DNA of 37,095 bases from Bin87 sp034423115 (GTDB taxonomy: Bacteria > Chloroflexota > Dehalococcoidia > Lucifugimonadales > UBA3495), in NCBI GenBank assembly GCA_034423115.1, contig DAOUJD010000061.1, positions 1 through 37,095 of the forward strand. Reading direction: 5' to 3'. This document shows positions 15,447 to 24,363 of this stretch, in pieces. Numbering within the stretch: the first letter of the stretch is position 1; each line of letters opens with the position of its first letter. The notes beneath the pieces were generated by a model. That model searched no databases and was not told the DNA's origin. It saw nothing but the letters and a program-made list of their open reading frames with translations. The position numbers and the translations under genes are program-made.

Positions 15447-15851
15447 GTGATTGTCGGCTATTTTGAATTTGATGGGCGGCCTTACGTTCGAGGCCGCCTC
15501 TCTCTGCCCCGCCTGGCAATCGCAGGAGAGGTTGATTTTCTGATCGATACGGGAGCGAGCTCAACCACCCTGCACCCGAGAGACGGTGTGCGTCTGCGAT
15601 GCCCTTTTGATGCGTTGGTTCTCCCCATTGAGTTTCAGGGGGTAGGAGGGCTGCACACATACTACAGGGAAACCGCTGTTGTCGTTTTCGATGACGGAGT
15701 TGCGGAGCGGAATTTCCGGATTGAGATCTCCATTGCCAAGCCTGATGCTCTCGCCAGCGGGCTCGACTCGCTGCTGGGGCGAGACATATTGAACCGGGTG
15801 CGCTTGGAGTACGATTTTCCGCAGGACCGGCTGGAGTTGGCGACTTCGTGA
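15447..15851 (+). CDS. retropepsin-like clan AA aspartic protease (type I cassette)
   Basis: This 134-residue protein is closely similar to the 1969 protease: GYFEFDGRPYVRGRL against GYFDQDEPYVQGRV, DFLIDTGASSTTLHPRDG (catalytic DTG at 34-36) against DFLVDTGAYSTVLHPMDG, and LLGRDILNRVRLEYD against LVGRDFINFRLLHYD. A GVGG flap motif is near residue 70. It starts with GTG and its stop overlaps the GTG of the DHA2 exporter (GTGA), so protease and exporter are also translationally coupled. It has no signal peptide. It is expected to act as a cytoplasmic homodimer. Confidence 0.86.
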   Translation: MIVGYFEFDGRPYVRGRLSLPRLAIAGEVDFLIDTGASSTTLHPRDGVRLRCPFDALVLPIEFQGVGGLHTYYRETAVVVFDDGVAERNFRIEISIAKPDALASGLDSLLGRDILNRVRLEYDFPQDRLELATS

Positions 15852-17371
15852 TTGCGTCGTTAGCCAGCAGCCCGAGTTTCAAGTGGTATGTCTTTGCCGC
15901 GATGGCGGTGGGGACCTTCGCATCCGTGGTGGACCACGGGAGCGTGGGCGTGGCGCTGCCGTCGATCGCGACGCACTTCCACGCGCCGATCCCCAGCGTG
16001 CAGTGGTTGATGATCGGGTTCGCGATGACGATCATCGCGCTGCTTTTGCCGATGGGACGGTTGGCCGACCTGATCGGGGCCAAGCGGGTGTACATCATCG
16101 GGTCTGGGGTGATCATCGCGGGATCGATTGCGGCAGGAACGTCCGGCGATTTGGCGGTGCTGATCCTGGCGCGCATCCTGCAGGGAGCGGGCGCAGCGAT
16201 GACCCAGGGCACCGGCATGGCAATCATCATCGGCGCATTTCCGCCGGGCGAACGGGGCAAGGCCATCGGGTTAATCATGACGATGGTGGGGACGGGAGCG
16301 GTGGCAGGGCCGGCGCTGGGTGGGTTACTGGTGGACGGGTTCGGCTGGAGGTCGGTGTTCTTCGCCACGATTCCGATGGTGGTGATAAGCGTCGCGATGT
16401 GCCTGGCGGTGCTGCCGAACGGGAGCGGTTCGCTGGGCGTACGCAGTCCCCAACGGCCACGGTTCGACTGGGTGGGAGCGTTTTTGTCATCCAGCGCGCT
16501 GCTGGCGTTGCTGCTGGGGATATCGAACGCGCACCGCGTCGGTTGGACGTCGCCGCCGATACTGGCGGCGGTCTGCGTGTTCGTGGTGCTGCTGGCCGGA
16601 TTCATCTGGTGGGAGTTGCGCTACGCCAGCCCCATGCTGGAGTTGCGGCTGTTCCGGCGGCGAAACTTTTTCCTGGGAGTTACCGCGAACTACCTGATGT
16701 TCATGGGGAGTTCGGCGACGCTGTTCATGACGCCCTTCTACCTGCAGAACGTGCTTGGATTCCGGCCGTCGGTGGCGGGTTTGGCGGTGGTGCCGGGGGC
16801 GATGTGCATGGCGATACTGGGGCCGTTGAGCGGGCGTTGGTCGGACCGTTTCGGGTGGCGCAAATTCACTGTGGCCGGCCTGTTGCTGTCGAGCACGGGC
16901 ATCGGCATCCTGTCTCAGGTGACCGCCGAATCGTCGCTGTTGCACGTGATTCCGGCGCTGATGCTGACCAGCAGCGGCATGGGCACGTTCTACTCGCCCA
17001 ACTCAAGCTCAATCCTGAGCGCGGTGGAGCGGGACAACCACGGCGTCATATCGGGACTGGTCAACTTGATCCGCAACGCCGGCAACGTGGTAAGCATCGC
17101 GGTTGCCACGGCGATTGTGACGGCTACCATGGGGTCCATGGGCTACGATCCGAGCCTGGACGCGGTGCGCCAAGGTGGAGCAACCGGTGTGGGCGCCGCG
17201 TTCACGGCGGGATTGCAGTACGCGTTTTTCGCTATGATGGGTTCGCTGCTGGTGGCGTTGATCCTGTCGGCGCTGCCCACTCATCGTGAGGGGCAGGCCG
17301 TGCCGGCGACCGCGCCGGCCGCGCCCGAACCGGTATTACGTCCGGCCACCAGCCAGGGCCAGGAGGACTGA
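15848..17371 (+). CDS. MFS drug exporter, DHA2 (EmrB/QacA) family
   Basis: 507 residues with about 14 hydrophobic spans, the DHA2 layout. The family marks are SVVDHGSVGVALPSIA in span 1, the motif A loop GRLADLIGAKRVY near residues 70-82, ARILQGAGAAMTQG (motif B) and GPALGGLLVDGFGWRSVFF (motif C and its follow-on) near residues 150-175. Motif C supports proton-driven export. The usual acidic residue in span 1 (D in VNVALP-type motifs) appears as D in VVDHG. The GTG start overlaps the protease stop and the next gene follows after three bases. Cargo unknown. Confidence 0.85.
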   Translation: MIASLASSPSFKWYVFAAMAVGTFASVVDHGSVGVALPSIATHFHAPIPSVQWLMIGFAMTIIALLLPMGRLADLIGAKRVYIIGSGVIIAGSIAAGTSGDLAVLILARILQGAGAAMTQGTGMAIIIGAFPPGERGKAIGLIMTMVGTGAVAGPALGGLLVDGFGWRSVFFATIPMVVISVAMCLAVLPNGSGSLGVRSPQRPRFDWVGAFLSSSALLALLLGISNAHRVGWTSPPILAAVCVFVVLLAGFIWWELRYASPMLELRLFRRRNFFLGVTANYLMFMGSSATLFMTPFYLQNVLGFRPSVAGLAVVPGAMCMAILGPLSGRWSDRFGWRKFTVAGLLLSSTGIGILSQVTAESSLLHVIPALMLTSSGMGTFYSPNSSSILSAVERDNHGVISGLVNLIRNAGNVVSIAVATAIVTATMGSMGYDPSLDAVRQGGATGVGAAFTAGLQYAFFAMMGSLLVALILSALPTHREGQAVPATAPAAPEPVLRPATSQGQED

Positions 17372-17374
17372 AGC

Positions 17375-19075
17375 ATGACAACGACCACGCAAGACGGCGG
17401 AGAGGCCATCCTCGAGGCATTTCGCAAACTTGGAATTGATTACATCATCTCATCGCCCGGGTCGGAGTGGGCTCCGGTGTGGGAGGCGTTGGCGCGGGCG
17501 CAGATTAACGAGACGCCGGGGCCGCGCTACATCAACTGCTGGCACGAAACGCTGGCGGTGAACATGGCATCGGGCTACACGCGGGTTACGGGCAAGATGC
17601 AGGCGGTGCTGCTGCACGCCGGCGTGGGCCTGCTGCAGGGGAGCATGGGCATCCAGGGGGCGGTGGTGGGCGAAGTTCCGATGCTGTTGTGCTCCGGCGA
17701 GGCGATCAGCTACGGCGAGGACCCGGAGATCGACCCGCAAGCGCAGTGGTACCGCAACCTGAGCGTGGTGGGCGGGCCGGACCGGTTCGCGAATGCCTTC
17801 ACCAAGTGGAGCGGCCGGGCGACGAGTCCGCATACGCTGTACGAGCAACTGGTGAGGGCCGGCGAGTTGGCGCAGCGCGTCCCGCAAGGGCCGGCGTTCC
17901 TGGACATTCCCATTGAGACGATGATCCACGACTGGACGCCGGGGAGCAAGATTCGGACGATTCCCAGCGCGCCGAAGACGCGGCCGGCGGATGAGGACAT
18001 TGCCGCGCTGGCGGATTTGGTGGCGCGGACCGAGTCGCCGTTGGTCATCACCGACTCAGCCGGGCGCGAGGTGGAAGGGTTCAACAACCTGGTGGCGCTG
18101 TCCGAATTGTTCGCGATACCGGTGGTGGAAAGCGCGTCGCTGTACGCGAATTTCCCCAAGAGCCATCCCATGTACCTGGGCGGTCAGTCGGAACGGTACC
18201 TGAATGACGCCGACCTGGTGATCCTGGCGGGCAGCCGCGCGCCGTGGTATCCGCCTCGGGAGGGGCCGCAGAGCGCGACGGTTGTGGCGATGGGCGAGAC
18301 CACCATCAAGGAATACATGGTGTACCAGAACCTGTTCGCCGATCGGTACGTGGAAGGCGATCTCACGCTGGGATTGGGACTGCTGGTAGAGGCCTTGCGT
18401 CCAGAAGCCTCCAAGCACGAGGCGCGGATTGAAGCGCGGCGGCAGCGCGTGTCGGCTGAGCATGATCGTCTGGCCGAGGCCACGTATGCGGCAGAGGCGG
18501 CGGCAAGCAACAGCAGCCCGATTGATCCGGCGTGGCTGGGCGCAGCGCTGAGTGAAGTCATGCCTGAGAACGTGGTGTACGCAGAGGAAGTTACGACGCA
18601 CCGGCCATCGGTGGGTCGGCACATACGGTGGGACCGACCGCAGAGCTACTACAAGACCAACGGCGGTTTAGGTCAGGGTCTTGGGTTGGCGCTGGGAGTG
18701 AAGCTGGCAAAGCGCGATCAGCCGGTGGTGGCGCTGATGGGCGACGGCGGCTTTCTGTACAACCCGGTGACACAGTGCTTCGGGGTGGCGTGCGAGGCCG
18801 ACCTGCCCTTCCTGACGGTGCTGTACAACAACGGCGGCTACGAGGCGATGCGGGGGAACCACCTGGCGTACTATCCGGACGGCGACGCCGCACAGTCGGG
18901 CATCTGGCACGGGGTGCATATTCCCGGGCCGGATTACGCCAAGCTGGTGGAGCCCTTCGGCGGGTATGGCGAGCGGGTGGATGATCCGGCGAAACTGCAC
19001 CAGGCGTTGCAGAACGGGCTTGAGGCGGTCCAAGGGGGTCGGATTGCTTTGATTGACGTGGTGCTGAATAAGTGA
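17375..19075 (+). CDS. thiamin-diphosphate-dependent enzyme, acetolactate-synthase-like
   Basis: This 566-residue protein has the three ThDP-enzyme domains in order: a PYR domain with catalytic E58 in CWHETLAVNMASGYTR, a central Rossmann-like domain (about 200-340), and a PP domain with G456-D457-G458 and N485-N486, the 28-residue GDG..NN spacing that binds Mg and diphosphate. Members carboligate or decarboxylate 2-oxo acids. Residues outside these motifs do not point clearly to acetolactate, glyoxylate or benzoylformate. AGGAGG precedes ATG 17375, three bases after the exporter's stop. Being in one unit with an exporter suggests the pathway product or a toxic substrate is exported (inference). 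Confidence 0.85.
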   Translation: MTTTTQDGGEAILEAFRKLGIDYIISSPGSEWAPVWEALARAQINETPGPRYINCWHETLAVNMASGYTRVTGKMQAVLLHAGVGLLQGSMGIQGAVVGEVPMLLCSGEAISYGEDPEIDPQAQWYRNLSVVGGPDRFANAFTKWSGRATSPHTLYEQLVRAGELAQRVPQGPAFLDIPIETMIHDWTPGSKIRTIPSAPKTRPADEDIAALADLVARTESPLVITDSAGREVEGFNNLVALSELFAIPVVESASLYANFPKSHPMYLGGQSERYLNDADLVILAGSRAPWYPPREGPQSATVVAMGETTIKEYMVYQNLFADRYVEGDLTLGLGLLVEALRPEASKHEARIEARRQRVSAEHDRLAEATYAAEAAASNSSPIDPAWLGAALSEVMPENVVYAEEVTTHRPSVGRHIRWDRPQSYYKTNGGLGQGLGLALGVKLAKRDQPVVALMGDGGFLYNPVTQCFGVACEADLPFLTVLYNNGGYEAMRGNHLAYYPDGDAAQSGIWHGVHIPGPDYAKLVEPFGGYGERVDDPAKLHQALQNGLEAVQGGRIALIDVVLNK

Positions 19076-19111
19076 CGGCTGTGCCGGGAGCCGACGCATC
19101 GTCGGATGATG

Positions 19112-19180
19112 GTTCGACCCTCCAGAGGCGGACCTGAGGCAGGCTCCCGCCAGAGGCCGACATGCCGCACCATGGGCGGA
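19112..19180 (+). repeat. family D element with two 22-bp inserts (copies 4 and 5)
   Basis: ATGGTTCGAC, then a 22-bp copy at 19119-19140, then AGGCTC, then a second copy at 19147-19168, then ACCATG and GCGGATG. Removing both gives an ordinary family D sequence like 26351-26377. The second insert is at exactly the same site as that at 10660. Confidence 0.85.
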
Positions 19181-19274
19181 TGATGTAGCCGCATGCATCA
19201 ACTGCGGGGTAGGTTACAGACCTGTCTGATCGAAGAATGCCCAGCGCGAAATCTGGCGTTTTGTCAAGTATTTC

Positions 19275-19317
19275 ACCCTCACCCTAACCCTCTCCCATCG
19301 AGGGAGAGGGGATTTTT
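19275..19317. terminator. family B hairpin with T-run between convergent genes
   Basis: CCCTCTCCC (19288-19296), loop ATCGA, GGGAGAGGG (19302-19310), then GATTTTT. A 9-bp perfect stem with a T-run is a good intrinsic terminator for the ThDP-enzyme transcript. It abuts the stop codon of the minus-strand MFS gene. This copy shows the uninterrupted form of the site filled at 10561. Confidence 0.7.
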
Positions 19318-19318
19318 A

Positions 19319-20548
19319 TTAGGCCTGGCGGAGTTTGGGGGCCAGCGCCGCGAGGATCACGAGCAGGGTGATGCCGGTGATGCCGACGACCTGCGCGGCG
19401 GCCGGCGTGCCCCAGAATCCGGCCAGCGCGCCGGCCCCCAGGGTTCCGAAGCTGTAGGCGAGGATCGCGAACGAACGCAGGCTCATCACGCGGCCCCGGT
19501 ACTCGGCCTGGGTGGCTCGCAGCAGCAGCGTGAGGATCAGGGCCTGGGTGGATGCGAATGACGCACCGACCGAGACCAGTATCGCGATCGACAGATAGAA
19601 CCAGTGCGACAGGGAGAAGAGCAGGATCGTGGCGTGCCACATGAAAACCGCGACGATCAGCAATCTGCCGGCGTTGCGGATGCTAGGCACCATGGCCCAA
19701 CTCATGGAGCCGGCGAGCGCGCCGGAGCCGAAAGCGAACAGCATCAACCCCAACCCCACCGAGTCGGTGCCCAGAACGTCCCGGGCGAAGATGGGGGCGA
19801 GGCTGGTATGGAGGGTCCAGCCGGCCAGGTTGATAATCACCGCGATGGCGAGGACGGCCCAGATCACCTGATTGCCCAGGGCGTACCTGAGACCCTGTTG
19901 CACGGTACGGATCACGGATTCGGTCGATGGGGCGCGACGGGCCTGGGTTCTACCGATTCCCATTGCCATCATTCCGCTGACGAGGTACAGGCTAGCGATG
20001 GCCAGATACGCGCCCTGCGGTCCGAAGGCCTTGAACAGGACTCCGCCTACCACCGGGCCAACCAGCATGGCAAGGTTCATGGCGATGGTGTTGAACGCTG
20101 CGCCGTTGCTGAGGCGTTCGGTGGGCAGGGTATCGGCGACGAGGGATTGAGCGGTGGGCATCTGGAACAGGCGGATCATGCCCATGAACAGGGTGATGGC
20201 GAAGATGTGCCATACCTCCAGCCACCCGGTCAGGATGAGGCCCAGCATGAGGAAGCCCATGGCGCCCATCACGAATTCCACCGTGGTCAGAATCCAGTTG
20301 CGGGGCAGCAGGTCGATGAGGGCGCCGGCGAATATGGCAAGAAAGTTCATCGCCATGCGGGCGCCGGCGATTGCCCCGACGAGGAACGGGGAATCGGTGA
20401 GGGTCAGCATGAACCAGCCGAGGACGGCCGATTCCATCTGGGTGCCCATGCCGACCAGGGCGGTGGAACTCCAGACGAAGGCGAAGGAGCGATACCGGAA
20501 GATACCCAGCGGCGTTGCCGCCTGGGTCAGGGTGGCAGACAGCTTCAA
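19319..20548 (-). CDS. MFS transporter, DHA3/EntS-like
   Basis: This 409-residue protein has about 12 spans. The N-terminus LGIFRYRSFAFVWSSTALVGMG and the AEYRGRVMSLRSFAIL loop in the second half are typical of the MFS_3 (EntS/DHA3) group, which exports siderophores, macrolides or unknown metabolites. It starts at TTG 20548 with GGTGG eight bases upstream. It lies 58 bases after the amidase gene and is the last gene of a minus-strand set of five, so it may serve that pathway. Motif A is weak. Confidence 0.82.
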   Translation of the reverse strand: MKLSATLTQAATPLGIFRYRSFAFVWSSTALVGMGTQMESAVLGWFMLTLTDSPFLVGAIAGARMAMNFLAIFAGALIDLLPRNWILTTVEFVMGAMGFLMLGLILTGWLEVWHIFAITLFMGMIRLFQMPTAQSLVADTLPTERLSNGAAFNTIAMNLAMLVGPVVGGVLFKAFGPQGAYLAIASLYLVSGMMAMGIGRTQARRAPSTESVIRTVQQGLRYALGNQVIWAVLAIAVIINLAGWTLHTSLAPIFARDVLGTDSVGLGLMLFAFGSGALAGSMSWAMVPSIRNAGRLLIVAVFMWHATILLFSLSHWFYLSIAILVSVGASFASTQALILTLLLRATQAEYRGRVMSLRSFAILAYSFGTLGAGALAGFWGTPAAAQVVGITGITLLVILAALAPKLRQA

Positions 20549-20606
20549 TCGGTGACCACCGGGAACGCGATGGCTTGGGATGCGCGGTCAGGATTTGGCA
20601 GGGCGG

Positions 20607-21785
20607 TCACCGAGATCGCTCGATTTCCACGGCGATGGCGATGAGCCGCTCGTCGGACCCGTGATCTCCCAACAGGGACAGGCCGATGGGCAGACCGTCG
20701 ACCTCAGCCAAGGGCAGGCTCAATTGGGGGCGGCCGGTGTTGCCGGCGACGGAGGTGAGGGCGCTGTTGCGGAGGCGCAGAGTGTGACGGGCTGAGACGG
20801 CCTGACCCAACGGCGGCGCTGGCCCTACGGTGGTGGGCAGGCAGACGACCGTTTCGCCGTCCTGGAACACCTCGTTCATGCGGACGTTGATGGCGTCGCG
20901 GCCGGCTTGGGCGGCGGCGACCTGCTCGTCGGTTACGGCGCGGGCGGTGACGTAGCGGTCGGATACCTCGAAGCTCATGGCGGGGTTGGTGGCGTCGAGC
21001 CAGTCGCGGATGGACTCCCACGCCTCACGGCTCTGGAGGATCTGCTGGTGGCCGGACCACTCCTCCAAGCTGGTTGGCGAGAGGCGTTCGGTTGTCCGCG
21101 AGTCGAATGCCGCAGCGATGGTATCGATCGCGGATTCCAGCGCGGCTCGCACCGGTGGCTCGGCGAGTTCAAAGGCGTCCTCGGCGATGACCAGACGGTT
21201 TGGGCGTGCAGTTTCGCCGGCGGGCGGCAGGATGACAGCGCCGACGCGGGCAAAGGTTTCGGCATCGCGGGCGAACCAGCCGATGGTGTCGTAGCTGGGG
21301 GCCTGCAACAGCATCCCGTCGCGGTGAATGCGGCCGTGGGTAGGCCGCAGGCCGTAGAGTCCGCAGAAGCTGGCCGGGACACGCACCGAGCCTCCGGTGT
21401 CGGAACCAAGGGCGAAATCGACGAGTTTGCCGGCAACGGCGGAAGCGGAGCCGCTGGAGGAACCGCCGGGAACACGGCCGGGAGCGCGGGGATTGCGCGG
21501 CGTTCCATAGTGCATGTTCTCGCCGAAGATGCCGCGGGTGAGCTCGTCGGTGATGGTCTTGCCGGTCATGGTTGCGCCGGCGTCCACCAGCGCTTGCACC
21601 ACCCAGGCGTTGGCGTCGGCCGGGCCGTGGGTGGCTTTCCAGTGGGGGTTGCCGCATCCGGTTACGTGGCCGGCGACGTCGAAGATGTCCTTGGCGGCGA
21701 AGGTGAGGCCGGCGAGGGGTCCGTCGGACGCGCCTGCCAGGTATGCGTCGCTGTCGGTGCAGAATGCGTTGAGGGGATCGGGCAT
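20607..21785 (-). CDS. amidase signature family enzyme
   Basis: This 392-residue protein has the amidase signature Ser-Ser-Lys triad: K32 in FAAKDIFDV, the cis-Ser near S110 in GGSSSGSASAVA and nucleophile S133 in GSDTGGSVRVP. At 392 residues it is shorter than GatA (about 480), and it resembles the short amidase/AtzF-like and indoleacetamide-hydrolase relatives. It hydrolyses an amide to acid and ammonia; the substrate is not known. The ATG is two bases after the stop of the enolase-superfamily gene, so they are co-translated. In this setting it may act on an amide released by the hydantoinase (inference). Confidence 0.87.
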   Translation of the reverse strand: MPDPLNAFCTDSDAYLAGASDGPLAGLTFAAKDIFDVAGHVTGCGNPHWKATHGPADANAWVVQALVDAGATMTGKTITDELTRGIFGENMHYGTPRNPRAPGRVPGGSSSGSASAVAGKLVDFALGSDTGGSVRVPASFCGLYGLRPTHGRIHRDGMLLQAPSYDTIGWFARDAETFARVGAVILPPAGETARPNRLVIAEDAFELAEPPVRAALESAIDTIAAAFDSRTTERLSPTSLEEWSGHQQILQSREAWESIRDWLDATNPAMSFEVSDRYVTARAVTDEQVAAAQAGRDAINVRMNEVFQDGETVVCLPTTVGPAPPLGQAVSARHTLRLRNSALTSVAGNTGRPQLSLPLAEVDGLPIGLSLLGDHGSDERLIAIAVEIERSR

Positions 21786-21787
21786 AG

Positions 21788-22837
21788 TTAGAGGACTACC
21801 TCGTTGAGTGTTACGCCGAACCCGGGGCGGTCCGGCGGGGAGATGTAGCCGTCCACGACCTCCGGTTCATCGAGCCAGAGTTCATCGCGCTGGGCGTTAA
21901 TGTGGTCGGAGTGCATTTCGGCGAAGTCGGCCCAGTCGCTGGCGGCGATGAGGTGCAGGCCCCACACCTCCGCGCCACGGTGGGGCGATACCGGTATTCC
22001 GGCATTCCGTGCAAGGTCGATGATACGGAGGCCGGCGGTGATGCCGCCGCACCAGGTTATGTCGGGTTGCCACAGACCGAGAGCGTCGGCGCGGGCGATG
22101 TCGGCGAAACCGTGGTGGGTGAACTCGTGCTCGCCGCCGGCGATGAGGGTCGGCGCAGCGACGGGTCGCAGATTGGCCTGGCCGGGAAGGTCGTCGGGGG
22201 TCAGGATGTCCTCGTACCAGTAGAGGTTGTATTCGTGCAGGATGTCGGCCATGCGGATGGTGGTCTCGGCGTCCCACGACATGTAGCAATCGACCATGAT
22301 GCGGGCGTCGGGGCCGTAGAGTTGGCGGGCGTTGGCGGCGGCGGTTATGGCGGTCTCATAGTCGGCGGGGTCGCCGGTGAAGCGATGGGGGAACTTGTGG
22401 TGGATGAAACCACGGTCGCGGTACATCTGGGAGTTGGCGCCGGTAGCGTAGGCGACGATGCGGGATTTTTGCGCGCCGCCGAGGATCTCGCACACGGGCT
22501 TTCGGTCGGCTTGGCCGAGCAGATCGTAGAGGGCGAGGTCGACACCGCTCAGGGCCATGATAGCGAGGCCTTTGCGGCCGTATGGCAGTGACTGGTCGTA
22601 GAGATGGTCCCAGATGGTGGCGATGTCCTCGACGGTATTGATGTCGCGTCCGATCAATAGCTCGTGGAAGTGGCGGTTTACGATCTCCACGCCGGCCACG
22701 CCGCCGCCGCCATAACCGAGGCCAACGAAGCCGGCGTCGGTCTCAACGCGGACTACAATCTGCCAGAAGTGGGTGCGCCAGGAAGGGACGACATGCTGGT
22801 AACGGGGATAGACGGCGCGGACGTCGATGATTTTCAT
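21788..22837 (-). CDS. enolase-superfamily acid-sugar dehydratase (rhamnonate-dehydratase-like)
   Basis: This 349-residue protein has an N-terminal capping domain (about 1-120) and a barrel with metal ligands D183 (MVDCYMSW), E209 (YWYEDIL) and E236 (AGGEHEF), plus D259 and H286 (VSPHRG), the His-Asp pair of the mandelate racemase and rhamnonate dehydratase groups. HHKFPHRF at 146-153 fits the rhamnonate-dehydratase style of first catalytic segment. The spacings 26 and 27 between the metal ligands match the family. Members take a proton alpha to a carboxylate and often lose water. The sugar acid is not certain. It follows the hydantoinase gene after 32 bases that include a 12-bp direct repeat (ATCATGCGACCG at 22853 and 22869). 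Confidence 0.85.
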   Translation of the reverse strand: MKIIDVRAVYPRYQHVVPSWRTHFWQIVVRVETDAGFVGLGYGGGGVAGVEIVNRHFHELLIGRDINTVEDIATIWDHLYDQSLPYGRKGLAIMALSGVDLALYDLLGQADRKPVCEILGGAQKSRIVAYATGANSQMYRDRGFIHHKFPHRFTGDPADYETAITAAANARQLYGPDARIMVDCYMSWDAETTIRMADILHEYNLYWYEDILTPDDLPGQANLRPVAAPTLIAGGEHEFTHHGFADIARADALGLWQPDITWCGGITAGLRIIDLARNAGIPVSPHRGAEVWGLHLIAASDWADFAEMHSDHINAQRDELWLDEPEVVDGYISPPDRPGFGVTLNEVVL

Positions 22838-22869
22838 TTATTCAACCGGGCCATCATGCGACCGAGCTA

Positions 22870-24288
22870 TCATGCGACCGGGCCGCCGAGGGGAACACGG
22901 GGCTCGCCGCTTTCGAGGAAGATGCCGTAGCCGGGCTTCTGCTGGATTTCGCCGTCTTTGAGGAGCACCTGACCGCGGAGCATGGTGATCCACGGGCGGC
23001 CGTTGACCTGCCAGCCCTCGAAGAGGGTGTAGCCGGCGTTGCTGTGGTGGTTCTGGGACGTGAGAATGCGGTCGCCGTTGGGGTCGAGGATCAGGAAGTC
23101 GGCGTCGGAGCCGACCTGGATGACGCCCTTGCGGGGGTAGATGCCGAAGATGCGCGCAGGATTCTCGGCCATGACGCGGGCCAGCCACCAGATGGGCATG
23201 CCGCGCTTGACCACGCCCTCGCTGTACATGAGGGGAACGATGGTCTCGATGCCGGGGGAGCCGAAGGGGATTGACGTGCCGTTGGAGTCCACGAAGATGT
23301 TGTCCCAGCCGGGCTGCTTGAGTTCGCGGGGGTGCGGCGAGTGATCGCTGGCGACGATGGAAACGTTGCCCTGGCGGAGGCCCTGCCACAGAGCATCGCG
23401 GTCGGGTCCGTCCTCGGGACGCAAGGGTGGGCCGATCTTGGCCAGCGGGCCAAAGTCGGCCATCTGGGCATCCGAAAGGAGCAGGTACTGAGGGCAGGTC
23501 TCGGTCCAGACGCGCTGGCCGAGGCTCTGCGCCTGCTTGATGCGCTCGAGGCCTAACTGGGTGCTGAGGTGGACGACGTAGGTGGGGCAGCGGGTCGCGG
23601 CGCTCATCTTGACGGCGCGGTTGATGGCCTCCTCCTCGGCCCAGTCGGGGCAGGCGGTGGGGAAGTCAGTGGGATGGATGTGTCCCTCGCCGATGAGCTT
23701 GTTTTCCAGGTACTCGATGATGTTGCCGCTTTCGCAGTGCAGTTGCAGCACTCCGCCGCCGCGCCCGACCATGTCCATGGCTTCGCAGATGTAATCATCG
23801 TCGCACATGCGGCCGGGGCGTTTCTTGTAGGTCATGAACATCTTGAACGACTTGACGCCAAGGTCGATGGCATCGGGCAGGCCGGAAAGGATGCTGGGAC
23901 GGTTCTGGAGAATGAAATGGAAGGCGAAATCGGTGAGGGCGCACTGCTCGACGGTCTCTCGGGTGCGATGCGTGGCCTGGGGCAGGGTCTCGTCGCCGTC
24001 AAGCTGGTAGGTGCCGAAGGGGATCAGGGTGGTGAGGCCGGCGTGGGCAGCGGCCCGGGAGCCGAGGGCGTAGTCGTCGTGGCCGTCCAGGTGGACGTGG
24101 CTGTCGATGAGGCCGGGGAGGACGAACTTACCGGAGGCGTCGATGTAATTGTCGGCGGGCGGCAGGTATGCCTCGGGGCCGATGGCGACGATCTTTTCGC
24201 CGGCGATGGCGATTGAGCTTTCGTACACCTGGGAGGAGGTGACGATCTGGCCGCCTACGATGACGGTATCGACGTGGTTGGCAGGCAT
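22870..24288 (-). CDS. dihydropyrimidinase/hydantoinase-like amidohydrolase
   Basis: A 472-residue cyclic amidohydrolase with the full binuclear metal set: H64 and H66 (LIDSHVHLD), K149 that would be carboxylated (KSFKMFMTY), H184 (LHCESG), H240 (VVHLST) and D315 (VASDHSPH). Length and motifs fit dihydropyrimidinase, hydantoinase or allantoinase, which open cyclic ureides or imides. The ATG follows GGAGG. It is the second gene of the minus set after the flavin monooxygenase; an upstream 22-bp family C element lies between them. Its last residues run into the direct repeat near 22853-22880. Confidence 0.87.
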   Translation of the reverse strand: MPANHVDTVIVGGQIVTSSQVYESSIAIAGEKIVAIGPEAYLPPADNYIDASGKFVLPGLIDSHVHLDGHDDYALGSRAAAHAGLTTLIPFGTYQLDGDETLPQATHRTRETVEQCALTDFAFHFILQNRPSILSGLPDAIDLGVKSFKMFMTYKKRPGRMCDDDYICEAMDMVGRGGGVLQLHCESGNIIEYLENKLIGEGHIHPTDFPTACPDWAEEEAINRAVKMSAATRCPTYVVHLSTQLGLERIKQAQSLGQRVWTETCPQYLLLSDAQMADFGPLAKIGPPLRPEDGPDRDALWQGLRQGNVSIVASDHSPHPRELKQPGWDNIFVDSNGTSIPFGSPGIETIVPLMYSEGVVKRGMPIWWLARVMAENPARIFGIYPRKGVIQVGSDADFLILDPNGDRILTSQNHHSNAGYTLFEGWQVNGRPWITMLRGQVLLKDGEIQQKPGYGIFLESGEPRVPLGGPVA

Positions 24289-24319
24289 GGCACGCCTCCG
24301 TGTTTTGTCATGGATAGAC

Positions 24320-24341
24320 CCGCCAGAGGCGGACCTGCGGC
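24320..24341 (+). repeat. 22-bp inserted element, family C, copy 6
   Basis: CCGCCAGAGGCGGAC followed by CTGCGGC, between ATAGAC and AGGATGG. The flanks again have the form GAC and AG, as at 19119 and 28306. Confidence 0.8.
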
Positions 24342-24363
24342 AGGATGGACGGGATGTGATGAT

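Noticed and set aside
15244..16605. 453-codon minus-strand reading frame
   Set aside because: It is opposite the cassette and the DHA2 exporter and results from GC-biased third positions.
19604..20644. 346-codon plus-strand reading frame
   Set aside because: It mirrors the minus-strand MFS gene, is rich in G, H, E and Q with no hydrophobic core, and has no start site.
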